From Pseudomonas fragi (GTDB lineage Bacteria; Pseudomonadota; Gammaproteobacteria; Pseudomonadales; Pseudomonadaceae), in assembly GCF_025426255.1 (NCBI RefSeq), contig NZ_CP104861.1, forward strand, positions 2,852,001-2,916,000: a DNA stretch of 64,000 nt. The letters are read 5' to 3'. The notes below the pieces were generated by a model, which saw only the letters and a list, made by a program, of their open reading frames with translations, did no database searches and was not told the DNA's origin. Position 1 is the first letter of the stretch, and the number at the start of each line of letters is the position of its first letter. This document shows positions 36,042 through 43,838 of this stretch, piece by piece. Position numbers and translations under genes: made by a program.

Positions 36042-36563
36042 ATGATCCGCTTACTCCTTGTGATGTTAATGAGCGGTATCTCGCTGCAGGGCTGTGCGAA
36101 GTCCGAGCCTGAAAGATTAGGTACGCCTATCGAGGGCTACAGCCATACCTCGGCGGCGATTAATCGGTTCTCGGTAAATGGTAACGGCGGGCCGAATGTC
36201 AGCCCTTATGGTGGCGGTGGGAAACAGAACTGCTGCGCACCGCTTCCAGTGAAGTGGCACCCCGGCCTGACCGTGGTGGTTGAATGGGAGAAAGACCCCA
36301 ATCCGCATGGATATGTGAATTGGCCTAAACCTCGATACTCCGATGCTTGGCGCAAGGCAGCTAGAGAGCACGAAATTCACTACACCCGTCATCGTGCGGT
36401 TGTGGCTGTCGCGCCATATGACGAGTTGGGCGCAATAGACGTTCATTTTCTACCATGCAATCAAGTTGCGGTATCCGCTGTAGCCGTGCTTCCTGGCCAA
36501 CCAGGCTACCCATTTAACTTCCCTCAAAAAATGGAAGAGCCAGCCACATGTCCGAAGCCATGA
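36042..36563 (+). CDS. DUF3304 lipoprotein, immunity protein copy 2
   Basis: The 173-residue product has the same signal peptide and lipobox (LQGC, Cys18) as copy 1. It is open in frame upstream to an ATG at 35973, which would add 23 residues derived from an effector start ahead of the signal peptide (196 residues in all). The ATG at 36042 has no good ribosome binding site, so which start is used is uncertain. From 36042 to about 36405 it is identical in DNA to copy 3, then diverges (APYDELGAIDVHF, VLPGQPGYPFNF) before a shared last 16 residues or so. Confidence 0.85.
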   Translation: MIRLLLVMLMSGISLQGCAKSEPERLGTPIEGYSHTSAAINRFSVNGNGGPNVSPYGGGGKQNCCAPLPVKWHPGLTVVVEWEKDPNPHGYVNWPKPRYSDAWRKAAREHEIHYTRHRAVVAVAPYDELGAIDVHFLPCNQVAVSAVAVLPGQPGYPFNFPQKMEEPATCPKP

Positions 36564-36616
36564 TCCCGCCACTCCTACCAACCGCTTGCACCGCAGGCGA
36601 TGGACGCCGACCTTTT
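36548..36616 (+). pseudogene. Second relic of an effector gene start
   Basis: It appears identical to the 69-base relic at 35973-36041 and again runs in frame into the next immunity copy. Its presence at both junctions shows that the same unit of about 575 bases was repeated. Confidence 0.8.
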
Positions 36617-37138
36617 ATGATCCGCTTACTCCTTGTGATGTTAATGAGCGGTATCTCGCTGCAGGGCTGTGCGAAGTCCGAGCCTGAAAGATTAGGTACG
36701 CCTATCGAGGGCTACAGCCATACCTCGGCGGCGATTAATCGGTTCTCGGTAAATGGTAACGGCGGGCCGAATGTCAGCCCTTATGGTGGCGGTGGGAAAC
36801 AGAACTGCTGCGCACCGCTTCCAGTGAAGTGGCACCCCGGCCTGACCGTGGTGGTTGAATGGGAGAAAGACCCCAATCCGCATGGATATGTGAATTGGCC
36901 TAAACCTCGATACTCCGATGCTTGGCGCAAGGCAGCTAGAGAGCACGAAATTCACTACACCCGTCATCGTGCGGTTGTGGCAGTTGCTCAGTATGAGCGG
37001 CTAGGTGTCGTCAATGTGCATTTTTTGCCGTGTAACCAAGTAGCTGTTACGGCAGGTCTTATGATGCCCCGCACCTCCAAATACCCCTATCGCTTCCCTC
37101 AAAAAATGGAAGAGCCAGCCACATGCCCGAAACCATGA
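36617..37138 (+). CDS. DUF3304 lipoprotein, immunity protein copy 3
   Basis: The 173-residue lipoprotein (LQGC, Cys18) also has an in-frame 23-codon leader from the ATG at 36548. It shares its first two-thirds with copy 2, then has its own segment (AQYERLGVVNVHF, GLMMPRTSKYPYRF). It is the copy next to the intact effector, whose start overlaps its last 16 bases, so it is the best candidate for the cognate immunity protein. Confidence 0.87.
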   Translation: MIRLLLVMLMSGISLQGCAKSEPERLGTPIEGYSHTSAAINRFSVNGNGGPNVSPYGGGGKQNCCAPLPVKWHPGLTVVVEWEKDPNPHGYVNWPKPRYSDAWRKAAREHEIHYTRHRAVVAVAQYERLGVVNVHFLPCNQVAVTAGLMMPRTSKYPYRFPQKMEEPATCPKP

Positions 37139-39708
37139 TCCCGCCACTCCAAAAGTCTGCAGCGCAATTCCTCAGCCCGACACCTGACTTCATAATAGGT
37201 GGGCTGCTGCCGCAAACACCAAGGGATGTATTGCGTAATTATCGGGTGCAACAGGTGGCCTACCATCTGTTTGAACAACAGTCGATGGACGCACACCGTG
37301 CAGCTGGCCTAGTTTACCCTGGTGCACCATGCATGAAGATCGTGACGGTCACGCTTTGCTTTGACGGCACGAACAACCATGAGCCGTCAGACAGCCTGGC
37401 ATTGCCTTCAACCACGACCAATGTGGCTCGCCTATACCACGCGAGTGTGGGTAGTAATGACAGCGAGGCTGCTGAGCGAGAAGGCTTTTATGCCTACTAC
37501 ATGCAGGGGGTTGGCACTGAGTTCAAAGAAATAGGCGAGTTCAAACCTGATAGCCAAGGGCTGATGATGTCGACGGGGGGTGAGAACCGGATCAACTGGG
37601 GATTCACCCGTTTGATCGATGCCCTAAGAAGGGCATCAGGCAAGACTTACCTTGATCCAGTCGATGCCTACACCCTTGTGCAAAAAATGGGCACCAGCCT
37701 TACCGAAGACGCACTCGGGGCTTCAGTATTCAAAAGCAGCTATACGCGCCGCCGAGAGGTGTTGGCTCAACCGCTGGCGGAACTTGAACGCCAAATTGAT
37801 GCAGCTCATACGGCCAAATCGATCCCTAAAATCATGGCCGTGCGTTTATTTGTTTATGGTTTTTCACGGGGGGCCGCCGAGGCGCGAGCATTTGCCACCT
37901 GGCTTGAAGCCTTGACCAAGGTCGATGTGGAGGGAGATACCTGCTACTTATTTGCCGGGCTACCGATCAAAATTGTGTTTATGGGGTTGTTCGACACCGT
38001 GGCCTCGGTGGGCATTCCGTACTTGATGCCGTTTGCTGCCGGGCATATGGGTTGGGCCGATGGCACCATGCGCCTGTCGGATTCGGAGCGGTTTCTTGAG
38101 CACTGTGTGCATCTGGTTGCGGCTCACGAACAACGCAGTTGCTTCCCCGTAGACTCGATTCGGCGCAAAGCCCACCCTGACGATCCAAACTGCCCTTCCA
38201 CCTATCGTCAAGGTACAGCGGAGTACATCTACCCCGGCATGCACTCCGACGTCGGCGGCGGCTACCCGCCTGGCGACCAAGGCCGGGCCGCAGAGGGTGG
38301 CCATGTGGTGTTGTCGCAACTCGCCCTGCACCATATGTACAGCGAAGCATACAAGATTGGGGCCCCGCTGCAGGCTCCCAAAGATGCGCTCGGGAGTGAC
38401 TTAGAAGCGCGCTGGCCTTGGCGAGTTATGGATAGCAAGACGGTGATTGAGTACAGCATCGGCCCTACTCTGATCAATCGCTTCAACACCTGGCTCGACG
38501 CCATGGATAACGGCCCACTGGAAGAAGTCATGGCCCGCGAAGCAGGGTTGATTACCGGTTGGCGAATCAGTCGTTATGCCAAGGGCCGGGCCAACCACAC
38601 TGACGCTTATGTCAAGGTGATGAAAAACGGTCCAGGGGCAGACATGACTGCTGAGGAAGTCGACGCCTTTGAGGCGTTACACAAGATGCAACTTGAGGAA
38701 GATGCAGCCAACCGTGCCGGTACCTCGGCGCCGGTCTGGTCTGAAAGTCAGCTGGCGACGCAAAAAACTAATCAAGCTACCAAGTTGAAGTATGAACGTC
38801 GTACAGGCACCCCGCCCGCAAACACCCTCAACACCAGCAAGATGTATGAGCCAAACCTTGATTGTCGACAGTTGCTCAACGCCATGGCCGATTTCCGGCG
38901 TGACTATGTGCCGGAATGGAACTTGAGCGCAGGAGAAATGTTTAGCCTTGGCACCCTTGCCAACACCTTGGTGGGTGGGCTTGTGTACATGACCAACTCG
39001 CAGGACGAAGCCCAGCACTATGCCGACCTGCGCCAGGCTGGAGAGATGAATTACGCCAAGCTATTTGGCGAAGACGGCAAATCGTTAAACGATAAAGTCT
39101 TTCCGATTATCCGGTTGTTTGATGAGCATGTGCATGACTCTCGCGCATGGTTTATGAACTCGGCATTGAATGAGCGAGAGGTTTTCAGCGATTACTTTCG
39201 TTATCGCGGGATATTTTTCGACAATGAATCCAACAACGAACTATCGCTGTTGGTAACCGCCGAACGCGTGGTTGGCGTGGCATTGGCAGTGGCCAGTGTG
39301 GGGCTGACCATTAAACGCCGCGACCCACGTTTCTTGGTGGGGCTGATTCTACCGTCGCTGGGAACCCCAGTGTTTCGCGGCAAGGTGGGTTTCCCAAGCA
39401 TCAGTGCGTTTGACCGTGTGACAGGTCTGGCACTGCCGATGCTTGATGGATTGGAGTCGATTCGCACCTTTACCGCCGACACGGGCAGCCTGTCAAAAGC
39501 GGCCCAGGCGTTGCCCGTTCCTCCGGTACTGACGGAGAAAACCGCCACCACTGATGACTTGATTGCGATACTCAAAGCCTCGCAGGCAGTGAACGCAACA
39601 GCACCTACAGCGTCGGCGAACCTACTGGCTGGGACGTTGGCCCAGACACCACCACCCAAGAGCTGGTTGGATCAAGCGAAGGGCGCGGCGGAAGGTCTCA
39701 CGACCTAG
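37123..39708 (+). CDS. Type VI phospholipase effector, DUF2235 (Tle1-like)
   Basis: The 861-residue protein has an alpha/beta-hydrolase DUF2235 domain (about 70-470): FDGTNN (80-85), nucleophile Ser248 in GFSRG, Asp291 in LFDTVASVG and His374 in GMHSDVGGGY, the S-D-H set of Tle1 enzymes. Known Tle1 proteins hydrolyse membrane phospholipids in the periplasm of attacked cells. The C-terminal half has no recognised domain, with a hydrophobic segment near 720-760 that may insert into membrane. It follows hcp, vgrG, the adaptor and the immunity genes and overlaps the last of these by 16 bases. Confidence 0.93.
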   Translation: MPETMIPPLQKSAAQFLSPTPDFIIGGLLPQTPRDVLRNYRVQQVAYHLFEQQSMDAHRAAGLVYPGAPCMKIVTVTLCFDGTNNHEPSDSLALPSTTTNVARLYHASVGSNDSEAAEREGFYAYYMQGVGTEFKEIGEFKPDSQGLMMSTGGENRINWGFTRLIDALRRASGKTYLDPVDAYTLVQKMGTSLTEDALGASVFKSSYTRRREVLAQPLAELERQIDAAHTAKSIPKIMAVRLFVYGFSRGAAEARAFATWLEALTKVDVEGDTCYLFAGLPIKIVFMGLFDTVASVGIPYLMPFAAGHMGWADGTMRLSDSERFLEHCVHLVAAHEQRSCFPVDSIRRKAHPDDPNCPSTYRQGTAEYIYPGMHSDVGGGYPPGDQGRAAEGGHVVLSQLALHHMYSEAYKIGAPLQAPKDALGSDLEARWPWRVMDSKTVIEYSIGPTLINRFNTWLDAMDNGPLEEVMAREAGLITGWRISRYAKGRANHTDAYVKVMKNGPGADMTAEEVDAFEALHKMQLEEDAANRAGTSAPVWSESQLATQKTNQATKLKYERRTGTPPANTLNTSKMYEPNLDCRQLLNAMADFRRDYVPEWNLSAGEMFSLGTLANTLVGGLVYMTNSQDEAQHYADLRQAGEMNYAKLFGEDGKSLNDKVFPIIRLFDEHVHDSRAWFMNSALNEREVFSDYFRYRGIFFDNESNNELSLLVTAERVVGVALAVASVGLTIKRRDPRFLVGLILPSLGTPVFRGKVGFPSISAFDRVTGLALPMLDGLESIRTFTADTGSLSKAAQALPVPPVLTEKTATTDDLIAILKASQAVNATAPTASANLLAGTLAQTPPPKSWLDQAKGAAEGLTT

Positions 39709-39794
39709 AGCTGACGCTGGGTTCGATAGCCAAGAGGAAAAGTTAAGGCTTGCACTGATACTCAAGTGAGTCAGTTTATATTCCACGTATTAAA

Positions 39795-39940
39795 GGCGAT
39801 TTTTTGCCATGGCTTTCTGGATGATTTCGGCTTGGAGGTGCTCTTCGGCGTAGTTTTTTTAAGTCGTCGGTGCTCTTCCTCTGGTTCACGCAAACGGCGT
39901 CATCAGTGAGGCGTCCATACCACCGAACTTGGTGCGCGAC
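39795..39940 (-). pseudogene. Decayed IS3-family transposase (OrfA end)
   Basis: On the minus strand, with two frameshifts, it reads TKFGGMDASLM, then LREPEEEHRRLKK, then YAEEHLQAEIIQKAMAKN, the usual end of an IS3-type OrfA. It lies just right of the type VI cassette and in the same orientation as the OrfB remnant at 30985-31240, in the order expected for one element interrupted by the cassette. Confidence 0.75.
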
Positions 39941-39953
39941 TTTTCGTAATTTA

Positions 39954-40105
39954 CTGTAGCCGCTGACGAGCCCCGGCGAGGCTGCGTTCGGCTGCGCAGC
40001 AGTCGCAAACCCTAAATCCCGGACTCAACTGACACACCATAGCGCCTGATTTCACGACGACTTCGTCGCCGAACGCAGCCTCGCTGCGCTCCTCAGCGGC
40101 TACAG
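39954..40105. repeat. Long imperfect palindromic element (REP/BIME-like)
   Basis: CTGTAGCCGCTGA (39954-39966) and TCAGCGGCTACAG (40093-40105) are the outer arms, with the inner arms GAGGCTGCGTTCGG and CCGAACGCAGCCTC. The inner part resembles the element at 13692-13824. It is non-coding. Confidence 0.78.
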
Positions 40106-40158
40106 CACGAATCAACCTGGGCGAAATTTAGCCTTTCAGCTTTTTTTCTGATTTTGCT

Positions 40159-40335
40159 GCTATAGTCCGCCCCCTCTTTGGGGAGTAGCTGGCCGTCACG
40201 CAAGTGGCGGCGCTCTGGTCAACATTCTCGGCAACCTGCCGTGGCCATAGCATCCGTCTGGATTTGCGAGACCAACGTCATACCTGTGCTGAAGTCGGGC
40301 GCGCAGTGCTATGTCGTTGTCTCAAGCCCGACTGG
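40159..40335 (+). ncRNA. yybP-ykoY manganese riboswitch of mntP
   Basis: The leader starts near a TATAGT box (40160-40165) and contains the hallmark CTTTGGGGAGTAGCTGG early in the RNA (40175-40192), then several stems. It ends in a hairpin, GTCGGGC (40294-40300) with GCCCGAC (40326-40332), placed directly before the mntP ATG at 40336. This matches known yybP-ykoY leaders, which bind Mn2+ and increase mntP expression. The hairpin abutting the start suggests control of translation. Confidence 0.85.
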
Positions 40336-40914
40336 ATGACTGAATTGAACCCAATTGCCCTGATTCTCCTGGCCTTTGCCATGTCCACCGACGCTTTTGC
40401 CGCCGCCATCGGTAAAGGCTCCAGCCTGCACAAACCACGTTTCAGCGAAGCACTGCGCACCGGCCTTATCTTCGGCGTGATTGAAGCCATTACGCCCGTA
40501 ATCGGCTGGGCCATCGGCCAGGCCGCCAGCAGTTACGTCACGCAATGGGATCACTGGATTGCCTTCACCCTGCTGCTGGGGCTGGGCCTGTACATGATCT
40601 ACAACGGGGTCAAGCCCGAAGAAGACGAACCCGAAGACAAACCGTCGCAACACGGATTCTGGATTCTGGTGGTCACAGCTATTGCCACCAGTATCGATGC
40701 CTTGGCAGTCGGCGTTGGCCTGGCGTTTGTCGACGTCAATATCCTGGTGGCCGCAGCCGCCATCGGCCTCGCCACCATGACCATGGTGATCATCGGCACC
40801 ATGCTCGGACGCGCACTCGGCAGCCTGGTCGGCAAGCGTGCCGAGATTGTTGGCGGGGTGGTGTTGATCATCGTGGGTGCCACGATTCTGTATGAGCATC
40901 TGAGCGCGGTGTAA
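40336..40914 (+). CDS. mntP: Manganese efflux pump MntP
   Basis: The 192-residue membrane protein has six helices arranged as two repeats, with the acidic motifs [13 protein letters not shown] and [14 protein letters not shown] that coordinate Mn2+. The ATG at 40336 is chosen over a frame running back to 40204, because that stretch is the riboswitch. It exports manganese and is controlled by the leader RNA. A hairpin follows the stop codon. Confidence 0.94.
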   Translation: MTELNPIALILLAFAMSTDAFAAAIGKGSSLHKPRFSEALRTGLIFGVIEAITPVIGWAIGQAASSYVTQWDHWIAFTLLLGLGLYMIYNGVKPEEDEPEDKPSQHGFWILVVTAIATSIDALAVGVGLAFVDVNILVAAAAIGLATMTMVIIGTMLGRALGSLVGKRAEIVGGVVLIIVGATILYEHLSAV

Positions 40915-40920
40915 CACTTG

Positions 40921-40949
40921 CAGGGCTCTGGCCTTGCGCCAGAGCCCTG
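40921..40949. terminator. Hairpin between mntP and the SMP-30 gene
   Basis: CAGGGCTCTGGC and GCCAGAGCCCTG are perfect 12-base arms with a five-base loop, between convergent genes. There is no long T-tract, so efficiency is uncertain. Confidence 0.65.
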
Positions 40950-40954
40950 TGCCG

Positions 40955-41866
40955 TTACGGCACCTGCGCCCCCGCCACAGCCACATGAATCATGTACAGC
41001 GAGGTATTGGCCGCAATAAACAGCCGATTGCGTCGCGGCCCACCAAATGTAAGGTTGGCGACTTTTTCCGGCAATTTGATCTTGCCCAGCATGACCCCAT
41101 TCGCATCAAAGCACTGAATCCCGTCCCCCGCGCTGGTCCAGATATTACCCTGGACATCAATGCGCAACCCGTCAGGTATGCCCGGCTCGATATGAGTCAG
41201 AACCCTAGAACTGCCCAAGCGACAGTTGTCGACAACCTGTATGGCGCGGATATGGTGCGCCGCATCCGGGTCGTGGGAACGGGCCGAGTCGGCGATATAC
41301 AGGGTTTTCCCATCCGGGGAAAACGCCAAGCCGTTGGGCTGTTCAAAGTCGTCAGCCACGCAGGCAATTTGCAACGTGTGCGGGTCGATGCGGTAGACGT
41401 TTCGCCCGCTCTGTTCAGGCTCGGCCTGGTAGCCTTCGTAGTCGCTGAGAATGCCGTAAGTCGGGTCGGTGAACCAGATGCCACCGTCACTGTGCACTAC
41501 TACGTCGTTGGGCGAATTCAAGCGCCGGCCTTCAAACTGGTCAGCCAGCACGGTAATGCTGCCGTCGGGTTCGGTGCGGGTGACGCTGCGGGTGCCGTGC
41601 TGGCAGGTTACCAATCGCCCTTGTATGTCGCGGGTGTTGCCGTTGGCAAAGTTGGAGGCGGCACGAAACACCGAGACGCCCTGCTCCGGGGTCCAGCGCA
41701 GGATGCGCTGGTTGGGAATGTCACTCCATAACAGGTAGCCACCGTCGTTGAACCACACCGGCCCCTCTGCCCAGCGGCACTGATCGTAAAGGCGCTCAAG
41801 CTGGGTGTTGGGCAAGGTCAGGCTGCGAAAACGCTTGTCGTGAAACTCGTAGATATCGTCGCTCAT
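40955..41866 (-). CDS. SMP-30/gluconolactonase-family lactonase
   Basis: The 303-residue beta-propeller protein has the family motifs EGPVWFNDGGYLLWSDI, SPNDVVVHSDGGIWFTDPTYG, and NGLAFSPDGKTLYIADS, the last two carrying the metal-binding Asn/Asp. Such enzymes open sugar lactones in oxidative sugar pathways. The ATG at 41866 has AGGATAG before it. As last gene of the leftward operon with a ribose-type ABC importer, it probably hydrolyses the lactone of the imported sugar. Confidence 0.9.
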   Translation of the reverse strand: MSDDIYEFHDKRFRSLTLPNTQLERLYDQCRWAEGPVWFNDGGYLLWSDIPNQRILRWTPEQGVSVFRAASNFANGNTRDIQGRLVTCQHGTRSVTRTEPDGSITVLADQFEGRRLNSPNDVVVHSDGGIWFTDPTYGILSDYEGYQAEPEQSGRNVYRIDPHTLQIACVADDFEQPNGLAFSPDGKTLYIADSARSHDPDAAHHIRAIQVVDNCRLGSSRVLTHIEPGIPDGLRIDVQGNIWTSAGDGIQCFDANGVMLGKIKLPEKVANLTFGGPRRNRLFIAANTSLYMIHVAVAGAQVP

Positions 41867-41880
41867 GGTTCTATCCTGAT

Positions 41881-42843
41881 TCAAAGGCTGCGCTGGCTTT
41901 TGCGCCCGCTAACGGCGGCTATCACCGCGATAATGATCACGCCGGTAAGAATCAACCGCACTCCGGCACTGGCGCCAAAGGTGTTGAGCATGCTCACCAG
42001 CAAATACAAAAACAGCGCCGCACCCCACAAGCCCGGCACGTTGGAGAAACCGCCCGCCACCGAGGTACCGCCGATGACCACCACCGCAATCGAGGCCAGC
42101 AGGTATTCATCGCCCATGCTCAGCGATGCGCCGCCGGAAAACCCGGCCAGCAACACGCCGCACACACTGGCAAACACCGCACTCAATACGTAGGTGGCCC
42201 AACGCACCCGCTCGACCCGCACACCGGCCAATTCTGCGGCGCGCATGTTCTGCCCCACGGCCAGAGTCCAGCGCCCATAAAGGGTTCGGCTCAAGACATA
42301 ACCGGCCACCACTGTCAGCAACGCGACCGCCAATGCCAGGTACGGGATGCCCAGCAGACGCCCGGTGGAAAATTGATAGAACAGCTCCGGCGGAGCTATG
42401 CGCACACTGCGGCCGTAGGCAATGGCCATGGACTGCAACAGAAAGCTGGCGGACAAGGTGGCGATGATCGGCGGAATGCGCAGCACACGTATCAACGCGT
42501 AGTTGGCGCAACCGATCAGCACTCCGACCGCCAGTACACCGGCCACCCCCACGGCAATCAGGCTGTCCTGACCCTCCATAAGCTTCATGCCCACCGCACC
42601 GCTCAGGGCGATATTGGCCGGAATCGACAAGTCGATATTGCCGGGACCGGTGGTGATGACGAACATCTGCCCAACCCCGACGATCACGAAGAATGCCGAG
42701 AACGCCAACGCACCGGAAGTCAGCGCACCCGCACCCTCGCCACGGGTGAACGCCAGGGTCGCCAGCCACACCAGTAACGCCGCCAGAAACGACCACAACC
42801 AGGGCTTGCTGCGCACGCGATTCAACTGCAAGGACAGGTTCAT
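41881..42843 (-). CDS. Sugar ABC transporter permease (RbsC type), second copy
   Basis: The 320-residue protein has eight to ten hydrophobic helices and the BPD_transp_2 pattern (GPGNIDLSIPANIALSGAVG, then GMSLSMGDEYLLASIAVVVIGGTSVAGG-type region). It overlaps the other permease by four bases, so the importer is probably a heterodimer of two permeases. Confidence 0.9.
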   Translation of the reverse strand: MNLSLQLNRVRSKPWLWSFLAALLVWLATLAFTRGEGAGALTSGALAFSAFFVIVGVGQMFVITTGPGNIDLSIPANIALSGAVGMKLMEGQDSLIAVGVAGVLAVGVLIGCANYALIRVLRIPPIIATLSASFLLQSMAIAYGRSVRIAPPELFYQFSTGRLLGIPYLALAVALLTVVAGYVLSRTLYGRWTLAVGQNMRAAELAGVRVERVRWATYVLSAVFASVCGVLLAGFSGGASLSMGDEYLLASIAVVVIGGTSVAGGFSNVPGLWGAALFLYLLVSMLNTFGASAGVRLILTGVIIIAVIAAVSGRKSQRSL

Positions 42844-43838
42844 GCCGGGCGTACCTCGAGACGGTTAACGGCAGTGCGCAACGCCAGCACCAGGATCAGG
42901 ATTGCCCCTTGGGCACCTATCTGCCAGTCAGGCGAAATGCGAATAAACGACAGCAACGAACCGGCCAGCACCAGGGTCAACGCGCCCAACACCGCACCGA
43001 TCGGCGAGACCCGGCCTCCGGTGAACTCACCCCCGCCCAGAATCACCCCGGCAATCGACAGCAGGGTGTAACGCAGTGCCATATTGGCGTCCGCCGATGT
43101 GGTAAGCCCCACCAGAAACAGCCCCGACAACACCCCAAAGCTCCCGGCCATGGCGTACAGCGTGACCTTGATCCGCAGCAGCGACCAACCCGCCTTGGCA
43201 ATCGCCAACGGGTTGCCCCCCGCACCGCGCAACACCACGCCCCAGGTTGAGCGCATCAAAAACAGGTGCACCGCGATGGCCAACAAAACACAGACCACCA
43301 CCGCAAACGGCAGCAGCGGAGTCTTGATCTTGACCAGTGCCTGCAACCATTGCGGCGCGCTGCCGCCGGGTGCAGGCAACAGCAGTACGGCGCCGCCGAC
43401 CCAGATAAACGACATGCCCAGCGTCACCACAATCGCCGGTAGCTGGCGGATATGGATCAGCGCCCCCAGCAATGCATACACCCCGATGCACCCGAGCAGC
43501 GCCAGGCTGCCCAACAAAGGGTGATCGTTGAGCAGGGTCGCAGCGACACAGGCGACAAAACTGATAAAGCTGCCCAGCGAAAGGTCCAGATCGTTGACCG
43601 TGATAATCAACATCTGCGCGATGGTCGCCAAGGCAATGGGCACCGCCAGGTTGAGCATCAGGTTCATGCCCATGTAGCTCATGGCCCGCGGCTGCATGAT
43701 AAAGATGGTGCCCAGCAATACGATCAACGAAAACGCCGGCAAGGCATTGCGCAGCCAGCGGGCGCGGTTGACCGCCGCACCCTGAGTGCCACTGAGCATG
43801 GGTTGGGGTTTTAACGTCATGGGTTGAGGCGCGTTCAT
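42840..43838 (-). CDS. Sugar ABC transporter permease (RbsC type), first copy
   Basis: The 332-residue permease has the family features [19 protein letters not shown] and [22 protein letters not shown]. It overlaps the ATPase gene and the second permease gene by four bases each. Having two different RbsC-type permeases is seen in a subset of sugar importers such as AI-2 and rhamnose types. Confidence 0.9.
   Translation of the reverse strand: MNAPQPMTLKPQPMLSGTQGAAVNRARWLRNALPAFSLIVLLGTIFIMQPRAMSYMGMNLMLNLAVPIALATIAQMLIITVNDLDLSLGSFISFVACVAATLLNDHPLLGSLALLGCIGVYALLGALIHIRQLPAIVVTLGMSFIWVGGAVLLLPAPGGSAPQWLQALVKIKTPLLPFAVVVCVLLAIAVHLFLMRSTWGVVLRGAGGNPLAIAKAGWSLLRIKVTLYAMAGSFGVLSGLFLVGLTTSADANMALRYTLLSIAGVILGGGEFTGGRVSPIGAVLGALTLVLAGSLLSFIRISPDWQIGAQGAILILVLALRTAVNRLEVRPA

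Larger units (their letters stand above)
35470..37138 (+). repeat. Triple tandem array of about 575-base immunity units
   Basis: Unit starts lie at 35470, 36042 and 36617, spacing 572 and 575 bases. Each unit has a lipoprotein gene, and the first two are followed by a 69-base effector-start relic. Conserved blocks flank variable blocks near the end of each gene, as expected from duplication followed by recombination. Confidence 0.88.

Noticed and set aside
37123..39708. The effector as an Rhs or polymorphic toxin
   Set aside because: There are no YD repeats or toxin-tip domains; the GFSRG, DTVASVG and HSDVGGGY motifs place it with DUF2235 phospholipases.
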